The notes: generated by a model not told the origin, from the sequence alone. Shown: positions 37,801 to 52,800, counted from the first letter of the stretch. The stretch: 64,000 nucleotides of DNA from Zantedeschia hybrid cultivar (GCA_030544215.1 JARZZO010000014.1:21893734-21957733); one strand, 5' to 3'. Numbers and translations are program-made.

Positions 37801-40800
37801 ATATCGTGCCATGTGCCGACTCGTATGAGTTGACTCGTATCTAGGCAAGTCTGATTCACTAATGCACACCGAGTCATACTAGATCGTGTTGACTCATATA
37901 TACATAATGGGTAGTTTTAAATTTAGCTTTTCCTATTTGATAAATAAGTTTATACTTTTTACATCAATTAATAAGATACATTTCTTCTCTAAAATATGAC
38001 TCAAACTCATTACTTTGAACAAACTCATTGGCTTGACTTGTGCGACTCGTACGAGTCGGTCGGAGTCAGATCGGATCTAACAAAACTCGATCCAATCTAG
38101 ATCCCTGAGTCGGCAAAGGTTCGGAGTGTTGGGCTGCGAGAAAGGATCATGTGCAAAAAGTTGTGTTATTGATATGAGGATGTTGATGTATGGTTAGACT
38201 AGAGAAGATAAAATTAGGAATGAATATATATACATAAGGATTTAGGTGTAGCTCCTATTGACATTAAGCTCAGGGAGAATAGGCTGAGATGGTTTTGTCA
38301 TGTACATCATTGCCCAACTTTAGCACCAATTTAGAGGCGTGATAAAATTAGAGTGGAGGGGGGTAGAAGATATTGAGGAAGACCTAAGATGAGGTGGTTA
38401 GATGTAGTTATAAAGGACTTGGCATTAAATTGTCCAACACTTTTAGGTTAGACCGAGCTGCATTAAATTGTTCAACTCTACCCATGTTGTGTTGATCCCT
38501 AAAACAGATGGAGTTGAAAGGATGACTGATTTTCGTCCTATTAGTTTGCTGAATAGTTACAAAATCATTACCAAGATGTTGGCTTCTAGGCTTAAGAAGG
38601 TTTTTATTTTTTGAGAATAATCAGGTGTACTACCAATTTTATTGAAATAAATAGAGGGAGTACATCCAAAGATGGTCTAGAGGAGAGGTTCCTCTAACCA
38701 ATATAACAAAAATAAAATACCTATTACATTGTGATTGTAAAGCCTATTCCAGGTAGCATGGGAAATCCCCAGATTGTGCCAACCCCACTAATACCACATT
38801 GTAACCGCCTGCGGACAAATGCTTTCTATATATACTTTGGTCCCCTTGAACACATTGTCATTCCTGCACCTCCTAATGCTCCAAGAAACTGCATAAATCA
38901 GAATTACTATCATTGTTTGCTGAAAATTGTTTTCCCTGTTGGATTTCTGCAGAAGGAGTGTTATTCGTCTTTGCTCTGAAATATCTGTTGCATATTCAGG
39001 GATTCTGAAATAAAACTCCAGACTGTTTTGCTTATAGCACATTGCGTGATTAGACTTCCACATCCTCATCTTACATCTTACACCACAAGCATATTGTTGA
39101 ACTATTATTTTCCCAGTGTCTTCTGTAGTTGAATTTCTTTTGACTGTTTGTCAAATTCGACATACACCACTCTTCTTCCTGTATATACGTTCGGGCTATA
39201 CACTCTTGATAAAAGCCATTTCCTGCCATTAGTTAAACCTTGTATCACCACAGATAGTGTATGTTCTCCCACCTCCGCAAGAATTCCGGTCCTGTTGTTA
39301 GACTCCCATGCTATTAGGATTCCGCCAGATTGACCTTCAGCTCTTCTGAACACAAAAACTGGTACATTGAAGCCTGTGATCGACTTGACTAATTTCATAT
39401 CAAACTCTTCTCTTAGTTTCCACTAAGCTTATAATATCTACATTCCGCCTCCTGACTACTTCTCTTACCGCTAATTGCTTAAGTCTCCCATTCAGACCCC
39501 TGATGTTCCAACTAATGAGCTTCATTAGTTATCGCGACCTCCCCTTCGCTTTGTTTGTGAATTTTTAGCTGAAGAGTCGCCCACCTCTTCCACAGACTTA
39601 AGCAAGCTACTTAATTCCCTTGACCCTTTAGGCTTAAGAATTAAATCTCCCTTAATGGCTTCATTATTCTCCCACAATTTCTTGTATTGCCCTATTTTTC
39701 CTTTCAAATCTATTCCTAGTACCTCCGCCTTTGCCAAAAGATCTTGATCTGTCATATTTCCTATCATTGTAAGCGGCATATACCCATTCCTTTCCTCTTT
39801 ATAAAATAAACGTTCCTCCCTTTTATTGCTTTCCACATTTTGTTCCTCAAAAGGTTTAGCAATTTGTGAAGAGGACAGAGGAAGAGGGATATCTTGGGGA
39901 TCTTGCACACAGAAAAAAGGCGTACCCGGATTTTGGGCCTTCTCTTCCGGCACCCCCCTGTTCCGGCATCCCCCCTAGATCTGCTCTGCTACATCCGCTG
40001 CTCTCGATCGATCCGCTCATGTCGAAGGAAACAACCTTCCCGCTTCCCCGACGATTCTGTTGCACATTCCCTGTTCTTGCCGTTGTAGACGATGGCCCTT
40101 CCAATGGCAAAATAGGAAGCTTGATCAGAGGGAGCGTCATCTCCGTCTTCTTTGCCTCAGACTCAGTCTCCTGACGCCTCCGAAAAATCCTAACTAGCTT
40201 TCCCCGCTCGTCCTTTAGGCCCCGCCGCACACCTTTAATTACCTGGCTTGCCAAAAGATGGACCACTCCTTTCCAACTGGAATCGTACAGGTTGTTATAC
40301 GATCCCGTAGCTAAGTGAACCGGTTTAGGTACAGTCCCCATCCGGTTCAGCTCACTGAGATTAGCTGACTCGATAATCGACTTATCCCCACATCCGGTCT
40401 GGTTCAACAAGCGGTCCGTCGTCTTCAACCTCTCGCCAGCCCTTTCTTCTCTTGTCTTGCTCTGTATGTTCTCAACATCAACAACTCCTTTTTTACCTTT
40501 ATACTCCTTGTATGCCTGCACAACATCACTGTAGGTCCACTCCTCCTTCCTGGGAATACTTACTGGAATAAAATCCTCTTCAATTTTAATGAGAAAATAT
40601 TGATCTTTCCACCGAAGCTTCAAGACTTGCGGAAGAGACATAGTATGATGGACAGTGAGAAGTATTTTCGCATACTGCAAACTCTCCCATAGTATAGTAT
40701 CCCTATGTACCCCTCTTCAAAACATCAAGCTAAGTGAACCGGTTTAGGTACAGTCCCCATCCGGTTCGGCTCACTGAGATTAGCTGACTTTATAATTGAC

Positions 40801-43800
40801 TTATCCCCACATCCGGTCCGGTTCAACAAGCGGTCCGTCGTCTTCAACCTCTCGCCAGCCCTTTCGTCCCCTGTCCTGCTCTGTATGTTCTCAACATCAA
40901 CAACTCCTTTTTAACCTTTGTACTCCTTGTATGCCTGCACAACATCGCTGTAGGTCCACTCCTTCCTGGGAATACTTACTGGAATAAAATCCTCTTAAAT
41001 TTTAATGAGAAAATATTGATCTTTCCACCGAAGCTTCGAGACTTGCGGAAGAGACATAGTATGATCGACAGTGAGAAGTATTTTCGCATACTGCAAACTC
41101 TCCCATAGTATAGTATCCCTATGTACCCTCTTCAAAACACCAAGCTTATTAGCAATGACTTTGAATACCTCTACATCCCAAAGATGTAAGCGAATCCTAA
41201 ACACCTTGCACCAGACATCACGGCTGTCCTCATACTGAACCGTATTAAACACAGACGACCACCTCCGCCAGACGAATTCCACTCCTTCCACCCTTGACAC
41301 TTCAGTATGTTGAAGCTCCAAGAAAACTGGATCCGAGCAATGGACCAGAAAACTACCTTCCTGTAAAACTCTGAATCATCCATGCCTTAGTAACAAGTTT
41401 TAAACTATGAAGAAAACCTTCCATTATCTCAGCGGATAAACTGCCCTTCTTCCCCACAGCCACCAAGGATGAAGATAGGAATTCTTCATTCCTTTTAAAT
41501 GACGGACACCACGGCGTGTCAATCACATTCGAAACCAAAATATCCTGCGTACCTTTGATGTCAAACCAAGATGGCACTGGTGGCTTCTCCTCCTTTCCGA
41601 GAACTCTTGAGCATTGGAAGCTTCTATGGCCAAGACCCCTACAAGTTCTGCAAACCAAGGCGTTCCGGCATTGAAATGCCCTATGACCTTTCTCCAGGCA
41701 TCACAGGCAACTAAATCTCTCATCCGATACTCTTGGGTCCCTGTCGAACCTGGAATAGTGGGAGCCCTGCATGAACCTGGCGGCGCCCTCTCCCTTGCGG
41801 CTGAGCTCGTCATAGTAGGCGGCGGCGCTCCCACTCAGATGGTGGTGAGCAGTAGGCTTAAGAAGGTTATACATTCTTTGGTGGGTAAGAATCAGTTGGC
41901 ATTCATGCAGGTCCGTTTCATATTGGATAACTATATGGCAGCATATTAAGCTTGTCCAACACTTTCAGGTTAGACCGAGCTGCATTAAATTGTCAGATCC
42001 CAAGGATGGTATCTCTCTATATTTAAGATCCCAAGGATGGTAGAAAGGTGTATAGAAGTTGTCAGAAGCTCTTTCTTCTGGGCAGGAGGGAAAAGAGAAA
42101 AGAAAGGACTGCATCTCATTATTTGGGAAATGTTTGCAAGAGATCAGGGTGGTGTGGGTCTTATAGGGATTGCTACTTTTAATAAAGCTCTGCTGGCTAA
42201 GTGGCTGTGGAGATTAGGTGAAGACTCAGAATTTTTGTGGGCTACAATTGTTAAGGATAAATACTTCTTTCATGCCAACAAATGGAGTACTAATCCCTCT
42301 ATCAGCTATAATCTGTCACCCTTATGGAAGAATGTTGTGAAGACTGCAGAATTTGTATCTTTATCTTATGATCTCCAAGTGGGAAATGGCAGGCACATCC
42401 TGTTTTGGGGAGATAAGTGGTGTACTAATACTCCATTGGCTTCACAGTTTAGCCATCTATTCTCTATCACTGTTCATAAGGAGGCTTCAGTGGCAGATGT
42501 TATGATATCCAATGAATCAGGTCAGTTGAATATTGTGCTGAGAAGGGACCCAACTCAGGTGGAAATAGATGAAGTTTAGAACTATATTCTCTGCTCAGTA
42601 GAACTGTGGTGTCGGGTGAAGGCCAAGACATGAGAGTGTGGAGATGGGCTTCAAAAGGGAAGTTCTCTGTTAATTCCTTGGTGAAACTTCTGAGTGATGG
42701 TGGTTGCAGGGTATGGTGGCCAACCCTCTCCCAAGCAAGATTAAGTTGTTCCTTTGAAAGATTGCATGGGTTAGATTGCCTACTGGTCAGAGGATCAAGA
42801 AACTTCAGCTACATGGGAATTCAAAATGTGTTTTCTGTGCAATGTTCGAGGAGAATCAAAACCATCTCTTCTTTAATTGTGGCATAGTCAATGTTTTATG
42901 GCAGGTCCTCTGTAGACTGTTTGGTGTGACTTGGGTGGAGCATTCATCAGCCCTGGATCTGATCAGATGGTGGGAAGAGGTCTGTCCTTTTTCTTCCCAT
43001 AAATAGTTGTGGTGCTTGATCTGCCCTGCTCTGCTGTGGGCTATTTGGTGTGAGAGGAATAGAAGAAAGTTTTCAGATCAATTCTGTAATATTTGTGCTT
43101 TAATGAAAGGTGCAGTTAGATGGATTGAGGAATGGGGAAGAGCAAGATGCCTTATAAAAGAGGATAGTCATATTATTTTGGAGAGGATTCATCTTTGGAA
43201 TAATATGTTCCTTTGATGTGACTTGGTAGTTTTGTTCTAGTTTTGTTGTACTTGTGTTTTATTCTCTTGATGAAACAGAACAGTTGTGTTGTACTTGTAA
43301 TTATGGGTTCTTAGGTCAGTGAAGTGTTTTCCTTGGGGTTTTGTGTTGATGCTAGTCTCATCACAGGCGGCATCTTGTGTACTCTTTGTATTTCCTATTT
43401 CATTCTAATGGAATTGTGACTCCGGTCACCTTCTAAAAAATAAAGGGGGGCTGGGGGTGAAAGATTTGGGCTCCATGAATCTGGCATTGTTGGGGAAATG
43501 GTTCTGGAGTATGTTAGCTGAAGATGGCCATATGTGGAAGATGATAATGAAAGCAAGGTACCATGCACATTGTGGAAATTTTTTCCTGTTCAGCCGAAAT
43601 CAATTAGGAATCTCCTATTTGGAAAGGACTTTGAAATCAGCTGACTGGATATATAAATTCAGCATGGTTAAAATAGGAGATTGGCAGCATACATACTTTT
43701 GACATGATAAATGGGTGGGTGACTCATCTCTCAAGGACAGATTTCTTACTATCTTTCATCTCGCTGTCAACAAATGGGCCACAGTCAAAGATGTGTATAT

Positions 43801-46800
43801 CTATGATGGTAGAAATATTTACTCGAATGTAATTCAGAAGAATTTGAAGGATCCAGAAATTGGCATATTCATGAAATTTTTGAAACTCTTGAATGAGGTT
43901 AAAATTGATCGACTTCTTAACGATAAGATGGTTTGGGTGAAGAATAATGGGATTTTCTCAGTCAAATCAATATATTCTTTGATTGAAGGTGCTATGCCCA
44001 ATTATCCTTTTTTCAATGAAGTTTGGAAGGTGAAATCCCCGGTGAAGGTAAGAGCTTTTATGTGGCTACTGTTAACAAAAAAGGATTGGTTACAGAGGTG
44101 TATTGGAAGCATTGGGTTCCAGATGTGCCTACACTCTGTTCTTTATGTGGTACCTCTGAAGAAGATGCTGATCACTTGTTCACCCAATGTGAGATAAGTA
44201 AAGAAGTGTGGAAGGTGTTCGCCTGTCTTCTCAAGGTGCAGTTCAGGTTTGAGAATATTCAGGAAATGGGATGTTTTTCAAAACAAAAAGAATTTTGGTA
44301 CAGGGAGTTTTCTGCAGAAGATGTTTCTAATCCTTCCCAATGCTGTTTGTTGGATTATCTGGAGGCAGTGGAATGATAACCTGTTCAGTGGTTCTCGGAT
44401 ATATATAGAGAATATTTGTATTCAAGCGGCCGTCCTTTCTTTATAATTGGAGCCGCTATATCTTAGGAGTGAAACCTGATGTTTGGGTGAGAGTGATGAA
44501 TTTATTCAAGCGGTCGTCCTTTCTTTATAGTTGGAGCCACTATATGTCAGGAGTGAAACCTGATGTTTGGGTGAGAGAGATAAATTTGTTGTAATCCTGT
44601 TTTTCTTTTTTCAATTTTTGCTTGAGGAACCTCTCCTCTAGGCTTTTTTGGATGTATTACCTCTGTTTATTCAATAAAATTGGTGTTACACCAGAATTCC
44701 ATTTAAAAAAAAACTGTTTGTGGTGATCCATCAACATCTGAACTCTTTTATGGCCTTAATGAACTTAAAGTAATTTATGGGTTATAATTCTGTGTGTTGA
44801 ACTTTCAAGTGAACCAATAGGATTGCAAAAGTTTGGGTCTTTACTCTGCAGGTCTCCAATTGGACTATCTCAGGAATTCCAGATTCGGCCCACGAAAATA
44901 ATCGCCACGAACAGGACGTATAATATTCTTCTTCTGCTTTTCAGTTTATTAATCTATATTTCTTTAAGCTGTATTTCATATTTCCTTGAGAGATATGTTC
45001 TCATCACTCACATTTATTGTTGCTACTTTTTTCAGATCACAGAGAGGTGCATCCAGCAATTGGGGAAGACATTCCAAGGAGTGATCTCGGAATGGATTGT
45101 AAAGTTCAACAATAGGGAAATTGGTAAATATGCCCCTTTCTATGAGAAAATGGAATGTTATATGCAGAATCCATTTGTATATATTGGCTAAATAGATATA
45201 AGTCTTTGGTTCAGAAGTGCACTGCATCACTGCATTATTCCTTTGGCATTGTTATGAGGTTGTTGGTGCTTTTTTGCACAATAACAATGTGGCAAAAAGT
45301 TTTGCTATCCAGTACCTGTTGTACATTATCTCTTAAGTTTAGTATCATTTATTTCTTAAATTTTAATGCCATGCTTTTTCTTGTGTTGAGGTCCTCATCT
45401 CCTGGATGATACATGATGGATGACTACACATGTTAATTTTAAATCAGAAAATGGGCCTTTGTCCATCATTTAGGAATGAATTAACGACACAGACACATAT
45501 AGATAATCTACATAATATGTAGGTACACACATTCATAAATAGATACTTACATTTGTATGTACATATGCACTTGGACTTCTATAGCAGCCCTTTGATTGGA
45601 AAATGGCTTGTTACATGATGGCTTGTTCTAGATTGCTTATGCTGGAATAAGAGGTGTTTCGATTTGATAACGGGGCAGAATACAAGGTGGAATTCCATAT
45701 TCTTGTTGGAGGGGGGAATGGCTTATTCAGCTTATTCACGGAATAACTCATTCAAGGGTGGAATACCATGTCCTACCTATCAAACGCAAAACTTATTCTC
45801 AGAATAAGACATCCTTATTCGGCTGTATTCTGCTATCAAAGCGGTGCTTAGTCTTAAGAAGATTTTAGGGCTTCTACTGCAGGAAGGTGAACCTTTTTCA
45901 GATGATATTTTTCACTTCAACAACCTCTGCAACAAATTCATTTAGTTTATATAGCTTATGCAAAGCATAAACAATGTTATGTAGGATGAGCATCCTCATA
46001 CCCAAGGTTTGCTGTATCACTGATCCAGTACGATACGGTCCGAGTCTCACGAGTCATGCCAATGAGTTTGTTAAAAGTAATGAGTTAAAGCCACATTTTA
46101 GAGAATTGTATCCTATTAATGATACACAATGTGCGATTTTGCTTGTCAAATGAGAAAAACCCAATCTAAAACAACTCATTATAAATGTATGAGTTGACAT
46201 GATCCGGTCCGACTCGATGCGTGCTAGCGGAGAAGACTCGACCAAATATGAGTCGACTTGTACAAGTTGGCATGATCCGGTATGATACGACAAACCATGC
46301 TCGTCCCAAAATAGTCTGTCCCATAAAGGGCATTATGCTGGACTCTCTTCATCATTCTTTGAAAATTTTGTAGAACTTAGAATTGTATTATGATTTTCTT
46401 TGGCACCAAAACCTGTCCAAGTGAGAGGAATGAAGTTCCAAGTGAATCCACATCCATTGAAATCCATGCTAAAGTTTGTCGGGACTCTTGCATATATGCT
46501 AATGTTGTATGAAAATGGTTTATTCAATGTTCCTGGAAATGCATTTGCTTGTTTACCTAAATATTTGAAAATTTCGTGGTTACGGCATCAATTTCTGTAG
46601 TAAGCAGGTTAGATATATTAAGAATTTTCCACATTTTCACTTTCTAAGTATTGTTTTCATGGATGAGAACCCTTATGAATGTCAGAGGGTGCATTTGACC
46701 CTCACAACAGTCATATAGAGGAGGACATTTTGCATGCATACTGCCTCATCTAAAAGTTACCCTTATGAATGTCCAAACACCCATTTTAATCTCTGAAAAA

Positions 46801-49800
46801 TTGCATATTCAACCTTCCTAAAACATTTCTTAAGATACTGTTTCTGTGCCGAAGTTTTGCTTTTATATTCCTATAATAGTTTCTATAATAAACGAGTCGA
46901 ATGTGCTCGAGTATTTCTTTATCATTTCATTTTAACTGTTAGCTTCATTTTTGTGGACAAGAATGCTTTTATAAATTTCATGTTTATTTACCCTTCCCCA
47001 CTGTTCACGTAGGAAAAATATGGCAGATCATCCTTTTCCGTGGTGGTTAACAAATAACTGCATGCTAATCACATTTGAATTTAGAGGTTGTGGGAGGTTA
47101 TGGTATGTATACAAAAAGTTCATGCAGCAAAATGATACACAAGATTAAACGTATATTTTATCATGTGAGTGCATTGTATGTACAAGAAACCGTGGGTAAA
47201 TGTAGATGTGAAAACATGGTTATATTCGAGTCTCATTGGTAAATGTATATGTGAAAACTTATTGTGTAGTGTGTGCACATAAACAAGTGTGTTTTAGCAA
47301 GGCTACATATAAAATTTATAGAGGGCCATGTGTGCAAAAACAGGACTATTTTATTAAGGAATGAAATAATATTCTGACAATCTTGTTAAAATTTATTAAA
47401 ATTTGGGGCATGGGATATCTATATTTTTCATATCTTTACATGCCCTTTTCTGTCGTTTGGCTGATTGAGGCTCCAAGGGAGTTCACATCCTTTAAAAAAT
47501 GTGCAGAAATTAATTTTTTGAAAGAGGAAAATAATCTTCTGGTACTTTTAATCCATTGAAATTTGGGCATGGTGTATGTATAAATATTATGTCTCTTTAA
47601 TGTTAGGATAATATTCCGACATTTTCCCTGCTGAATTTTAATGTTATGATAAATGGAATGTGTGTTTCTACCTGTTTTTGTAATTATAATGTCTCATTGT
47701 GTTGAAGAATCTATGCATGTTTCATTAAGTTTAGAATAAGTTGCTGTTTATGTTCCTATAATCATATCTCAGCTAAATCTGTACTGGTGCCACCCTTGCA
47801 GACCGGACAAGGTTGCCGTTGAACCATGCAGAAATGATCACATCGGGAACTCACCTTTGCGGGTAAATTTTCTTTCCTATACGATTGATCATCTGATGTT
47901 TCCCTTTTTTTGTGTAAATATTTGTCATTATATTTGAATTATGTGATTATCTCCCATTTAATGACATGAGGTGAAATAAAAGTGTTTTGACATCCACCAT
48001 TACATGCCAAATTCGTTTCAGACGGTAGCTGGCAGACTATGAAAATGTGCTTGGTTTCAAATATCAGTGCATGTGTGCACATATTGAAACACTAAGCAGA
48101 AACTCCACCAACAAATTCAAGTCACTAATGATCCCTTAAGCAGGCTTCAACAAGGTCAACAAGAAATATGATCAGATTTCTAGGATGGCTTCTTCTTTAA
48201 CTACATCTGGAACAAGCTATTGTGGCCTTCCATGGTCTGACGAGAAGAGGCGGCAACATGCTGTGGTGTTGCAGTGCTCTTAATCAAACAGAACGCATCA
48301 CCATTGTGCCCATCCATGATGTTCTGTGGTGTTGCAGTGCTCTTAATCAAACAGAACGCATCACCATTGTGCCCATCCATGGTGTTTGATGTAGAAGCTT
48401 GATCCAGAGGACCACTCTGGTTCTGGTTTCATGAACAAGGCACGACTACAATAACAAAAATACTGAAAACTTAGGAATATTGTATATTATCAGGGATCAT
48501 TAGAAAATCTCATATTATCCCGTCTAGGAGAACTATTAGTTTAAGTTTGACTGCTTTATGGTAGTATCTCTACTTTGCAAGAGCAGATAGAAGAAATGAT
48601 AATCATACAGAGCATATTATAAGCCCAAGATGTGTAACAATTCTCAGCTCTGATGATGCCAAAGATAAATACACAGATACTATAAGCCCAAGATGTGTTA
48701 GGATTGTCAGCTCTTTATTGATACCAAACATATTATAAACTGCCCATGGCCACTAGCCGCTCTATGCTGATACCAGCGATATTATAAACTACCCATGGCC
48801 ACTAGCCGGTGCCTACTACCAGTTAAGTCAGTAGATGTAGATACTAAGTATTGTTGATGCTTATTAAGTCATTACGGATGTAGATGGTTATTCATTACTG
48901 ATCCTTACTATTCCAATGAATTGGACCTATCTCAAATCTGAGCTCAGATTCAGCTGTTGTGTGGTGGCATCCAAACCTGATGCTGTTACGTGTAGGGATG
49001 AGAATAATGGATGCTCCGTCATTGATCCGGGCAAGTATAACAGTTATTAGGGCATCCCCTGGTATAATGTCTGCTGTCACACCTAAACAAAATATATGTA
49101 CTGTTGAAGTTATTGGGCCATCCAACTCAAAACCTTAAGGCACTGAGTGGAGTAGGCACCATCTATATTAAGTATTATTTCTTTTGTCCCCTTTCCGATA
49201 TGGGACTATTCTAACATGTACGAATCCTACACACCTTGTACACTATGCACAATACTCTAACACCCCTCACAAAGAGAAATAATTCAACGTGTGTAGTTTG
49301 GGGATATAGGACATGAAAGTAGTTTGGGACTTGGTGTTCTTTGTGAGGTCAGCTACTTTTAGAAGGACATGAAACTTCACAAAGAGAAATACTTAGTGAA
49401 GAGGTCAGCTATGAGCTGAACATAAAGGACATGAAAGTATATGGCAGAGAAATAATATTGACAAATGAAATGACAATCAAATTCAATGTGCTTCATCTGC
49501 TCATGGAAGATCAAACAATTTGCAAAGCACTCTAGTCATACTAAGAAATAGAAGGTGCCAAGGGACCTCAATAGGAGCATCAGCCATAGTATGATACTTG
49601 CCTCAGTACTGGGTTGAGAGATGATCACTTGTGTCTTACGATCTCAAAAAGTGAAAGAAATACCCAAAAAATATTCAAACGCCTATAATGGAATTGCAGA
49701 TGGTAGGGTCTTCAAACCAATCAAGTGAAAGAAACACCCAAAAAATATGGAAAAAAATATCCAGAAGCCTATAATGGAATTGCAAAAGCTCCATCAATGT

Positions 49801-52800
49801 CTTAGCCATTTGGGAATTAGAGGGAGCAGTTTGCTGGGAAATGTCACTTATATACTCTGCTGATGAAGATAGTCATGAGGGTAGAAGTCAACGAGGCCTA
49901 GAAAAACAAAGAAGAATTGGGGATGCCGCTGCTGCTGCTTCCAAGAGGCAATAATAGTGGTATCATCTGTTGTGATGACTAGGTTTCATCTGCGTATGGC
50001 AAAGGCATAGCACCAAGGAAAGTAGAATCGGATCGGAACCTAAGATTGGTAGGTCGGATCAGATCGGCCAAATCAGCTGATCCAAAGGAAGAGGGCCGAT
50101 CCTTGGATTGGCTTGAATTTTATTTTAAAAAATAAAAAAATGGAAAGAATATAGAAAAATCAAGAAAACAATAAGAAAAAATGAATATCCACACACTAAA
50201 TCAAATAATGATAAAACAACCACATTGGGCTGGATCAGGCTGACACAGGCCACATTTGCCTAGATCAGCTTGGATCGGCCCAATCTAGGCGGATATGATC
50301 GACTTTAGGGCAATTCAGGCTGATTAAGGCTTGTTTTAATTTTAAGTTTGTATTTTCTATTCTTTTCATGTGAGGATCAGATTTCCCCTTTGAGATCGGA
50401 TCGCTAGGCATTGGTTCGGATCCGAATTGGCTGATCTCGATCGGAATAAGCTGATTCTGCATACCATGCATAGCACAAATATAAGATAGAATGATCATTT
50501 GCACTCTGGACGAAGTGAAGATCAAGGATACAAATTGGCCAACGAAGACGACAAATGTGCTAAAGTGGAGCAAAACATTCGGAGGAGGCTACTTAATCTT
50601 CTCTAGTGAAATCACTGTGAAGAAAGGTGCTCCTTACATCAAGAGGCCAATAAATAAACAACAAATGTAACAAAAATAAGAGTGTGGATTGAGGTCATCT
50701 TGGCCATTGGAGTAAGGGTCTCCTCATAGACAATGTCACATTCCGGAGCGAATCAATGGGCTTGACTTATTTTATCAGACTTTCAGTCTGCTGGATGACA
50801 TGATTTATGAATTTTTTATGTTGGCTAAAGAAAATCATTTTATGGGTTATGAATATGGTTGTTTTCGTGGAATTGTTAGAAACTTGATTTTTTTATTTTT
50901 AGATGGGGGAGTTGATTTTTTTTTGTTAGTTATAGATGTAAAGAATAGGCCGATTCTCCCTGTCTTTAGTCATCAGATCCAGGTTATTGGGCCTGGTATT
51001 GGGTTTGTTCTGTGTGTTTCTTTGTGCCATTGTGGTCCGCCCTGTTATGGGCAAGTGTATTAGACCTGGGGGTATAAAGATCATTATGTCCTTAACCTAA
51101 AGTTAATATAAAAGAGATGGAGAGGGGTCCAATCTATACGAGAAATCAGAACCCTAATCCCATTTTCCCCTTCTGAGTGCCACCTTCTCCCTTAGTGGTT
51201 TTCCAACATGGTGTCAGAGCAGGGCAGGGGAAAGAAGGGACAAGTTGGCCTTATCTGAGTGAGAAAGATCTAACTCTGCCCTAATTCCTGTCGTCTTTGG
51301 CTGTCAGATCAGATGGAAAAGGGGCGGACATCATCTCCAGCACTCTCTTCTTCTTCTTCCTCTGTTGACAGGTCTTTAGCTGACCTCTTGGAGTCTTTGA
51401 AACAGATGGAAAAGAGGGCGGACACCCTATCCAGCTCACTCCTGTGTTTTCTTTGCTGACTGGACCTATTTTGACCTTGCAGGTCTCTGAAATAGGTGAA
51501 AAGGATGTTGGCTCATTCCCTCCTAAGACTAAAGACTGAAGTTGATCTGTGGTTCTTCCTCCATTTTTTTTGCTCTCCTCCTTCCCTTATCTGTGGTCTT
51601 TGTCCTCCCTGGTTAGGGCTTGGCCATCTTTCCCTTGGTTGCAAGGAGAAGGCTGCAGACTACAAGGGTGTTGTGAGAAGGTCTCTTGGCTCCCTATTGG
51701 GAGGTCTCTATCGTACAGGAAGATGTCTACAGTAGAGGGAAATGATCAATCTACAGCCACCCGCAAGACTGCAACGGTGATTGGGACGGATAATCCCCAC
51801 ACTTTAGATTACTCCTATGAAATTGGACGAGAACTTTATATTCTGGTCATCTCACTAGCCGAGGGAAACTTGGCTACATAAATGGCAAGATCGAGACTCC
51901 TGCTGCAGATGATCCCAAGTATGAAGCACGGTCTCTTAAGGATGGCATTGTATGGTCTTGGCTTCTGAACTCAGTTGGTCCTGAATGCAGCACACCATTT
52001 TGAGGAGAAGACTGCTCGTGATGTCTAGACTCGCCTAGAGGGGATGTATAGGCACAAGCAAAATGCCATTCAATACCAGCTGACTCGGGAAGTCTACAAG
52101 ATGGAAGAAGACTTTGCATCAATAACCTCCTACTTCAATGTCCTCCGAAACAAGTGGGAAGATCTTGACTGTATGCTATAGACGGCAGGTCATGTGTGGA
52201 AGACCAGAAACAACGCCTGAAGTTACATCCAGGAGCAAAGAACATTCGAATTCCTTGCAGGAGTGAATGAAGAAGATGAGACCGTGTGCGGTCAAATTCT
52301 CAATATGGAGATTGTACCTTCACTAGAACAGGTCTATCATAAGATTCTTGATGAAGAAGGGTGGAGACATGCAATGGGAACTACAGGAAATACATCAAAT
52401 GATCAAAGTGTTGGAGAACATTCTGCTCTGGCCGGCACCGCCTTCAAAGGTGGAAAAGGAATTGTAAGTCACAACAAAGAGGAAAATAAAGGTGCTCTTG
52501 TTTGTACTCATTGTGGCAAAAAGAATTATAAAGAGGAGAACTACTAGGAACTTTATCCTGAGAAGAAATCAGCAAAGTTCAAAGGTGGACAAAAGGGGCA
52601 GCAAGCAAGGGGAAATGCTGCTGTTACGCAGCCAACCAGTGGACCCCTCTAGATGGCTATTCTACGCTTTTTGGCGTACCAAGATTTAAAGGGCTGTCAG
52701 CCGCTGACATTGCTAATCTCTAGAGGATCCTCTCACACCTTGAACCCACCAATGCCATGAGTGCCTCTTCCACGCATATGTCAAGTACAACTGGAATGGC

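Larger units (their letters stand above)
38603..41852 (-). mobile_element. LINE (family B) inserted in another LINE, internally deleted
   Basis: Minus-strand L1-type element of 3250 bp with its A-rich tail at the left (TTTTATTTTTTGAG) and 16-bp TSD TAGGCTTAAGAAGGTT. From its 5' end: ORF1 with two zinc knuckles, the endonuclease start of ORF2, then a jump to the ORF2 C-terminus. The RT core is missing, joined near 39070-39105. ORF1 contains a 419-bp tandem duplication. The 3' end CAATAAAATTGGTAGTACAC resembles that of the LINE at 43441. Confidence 0.9.
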
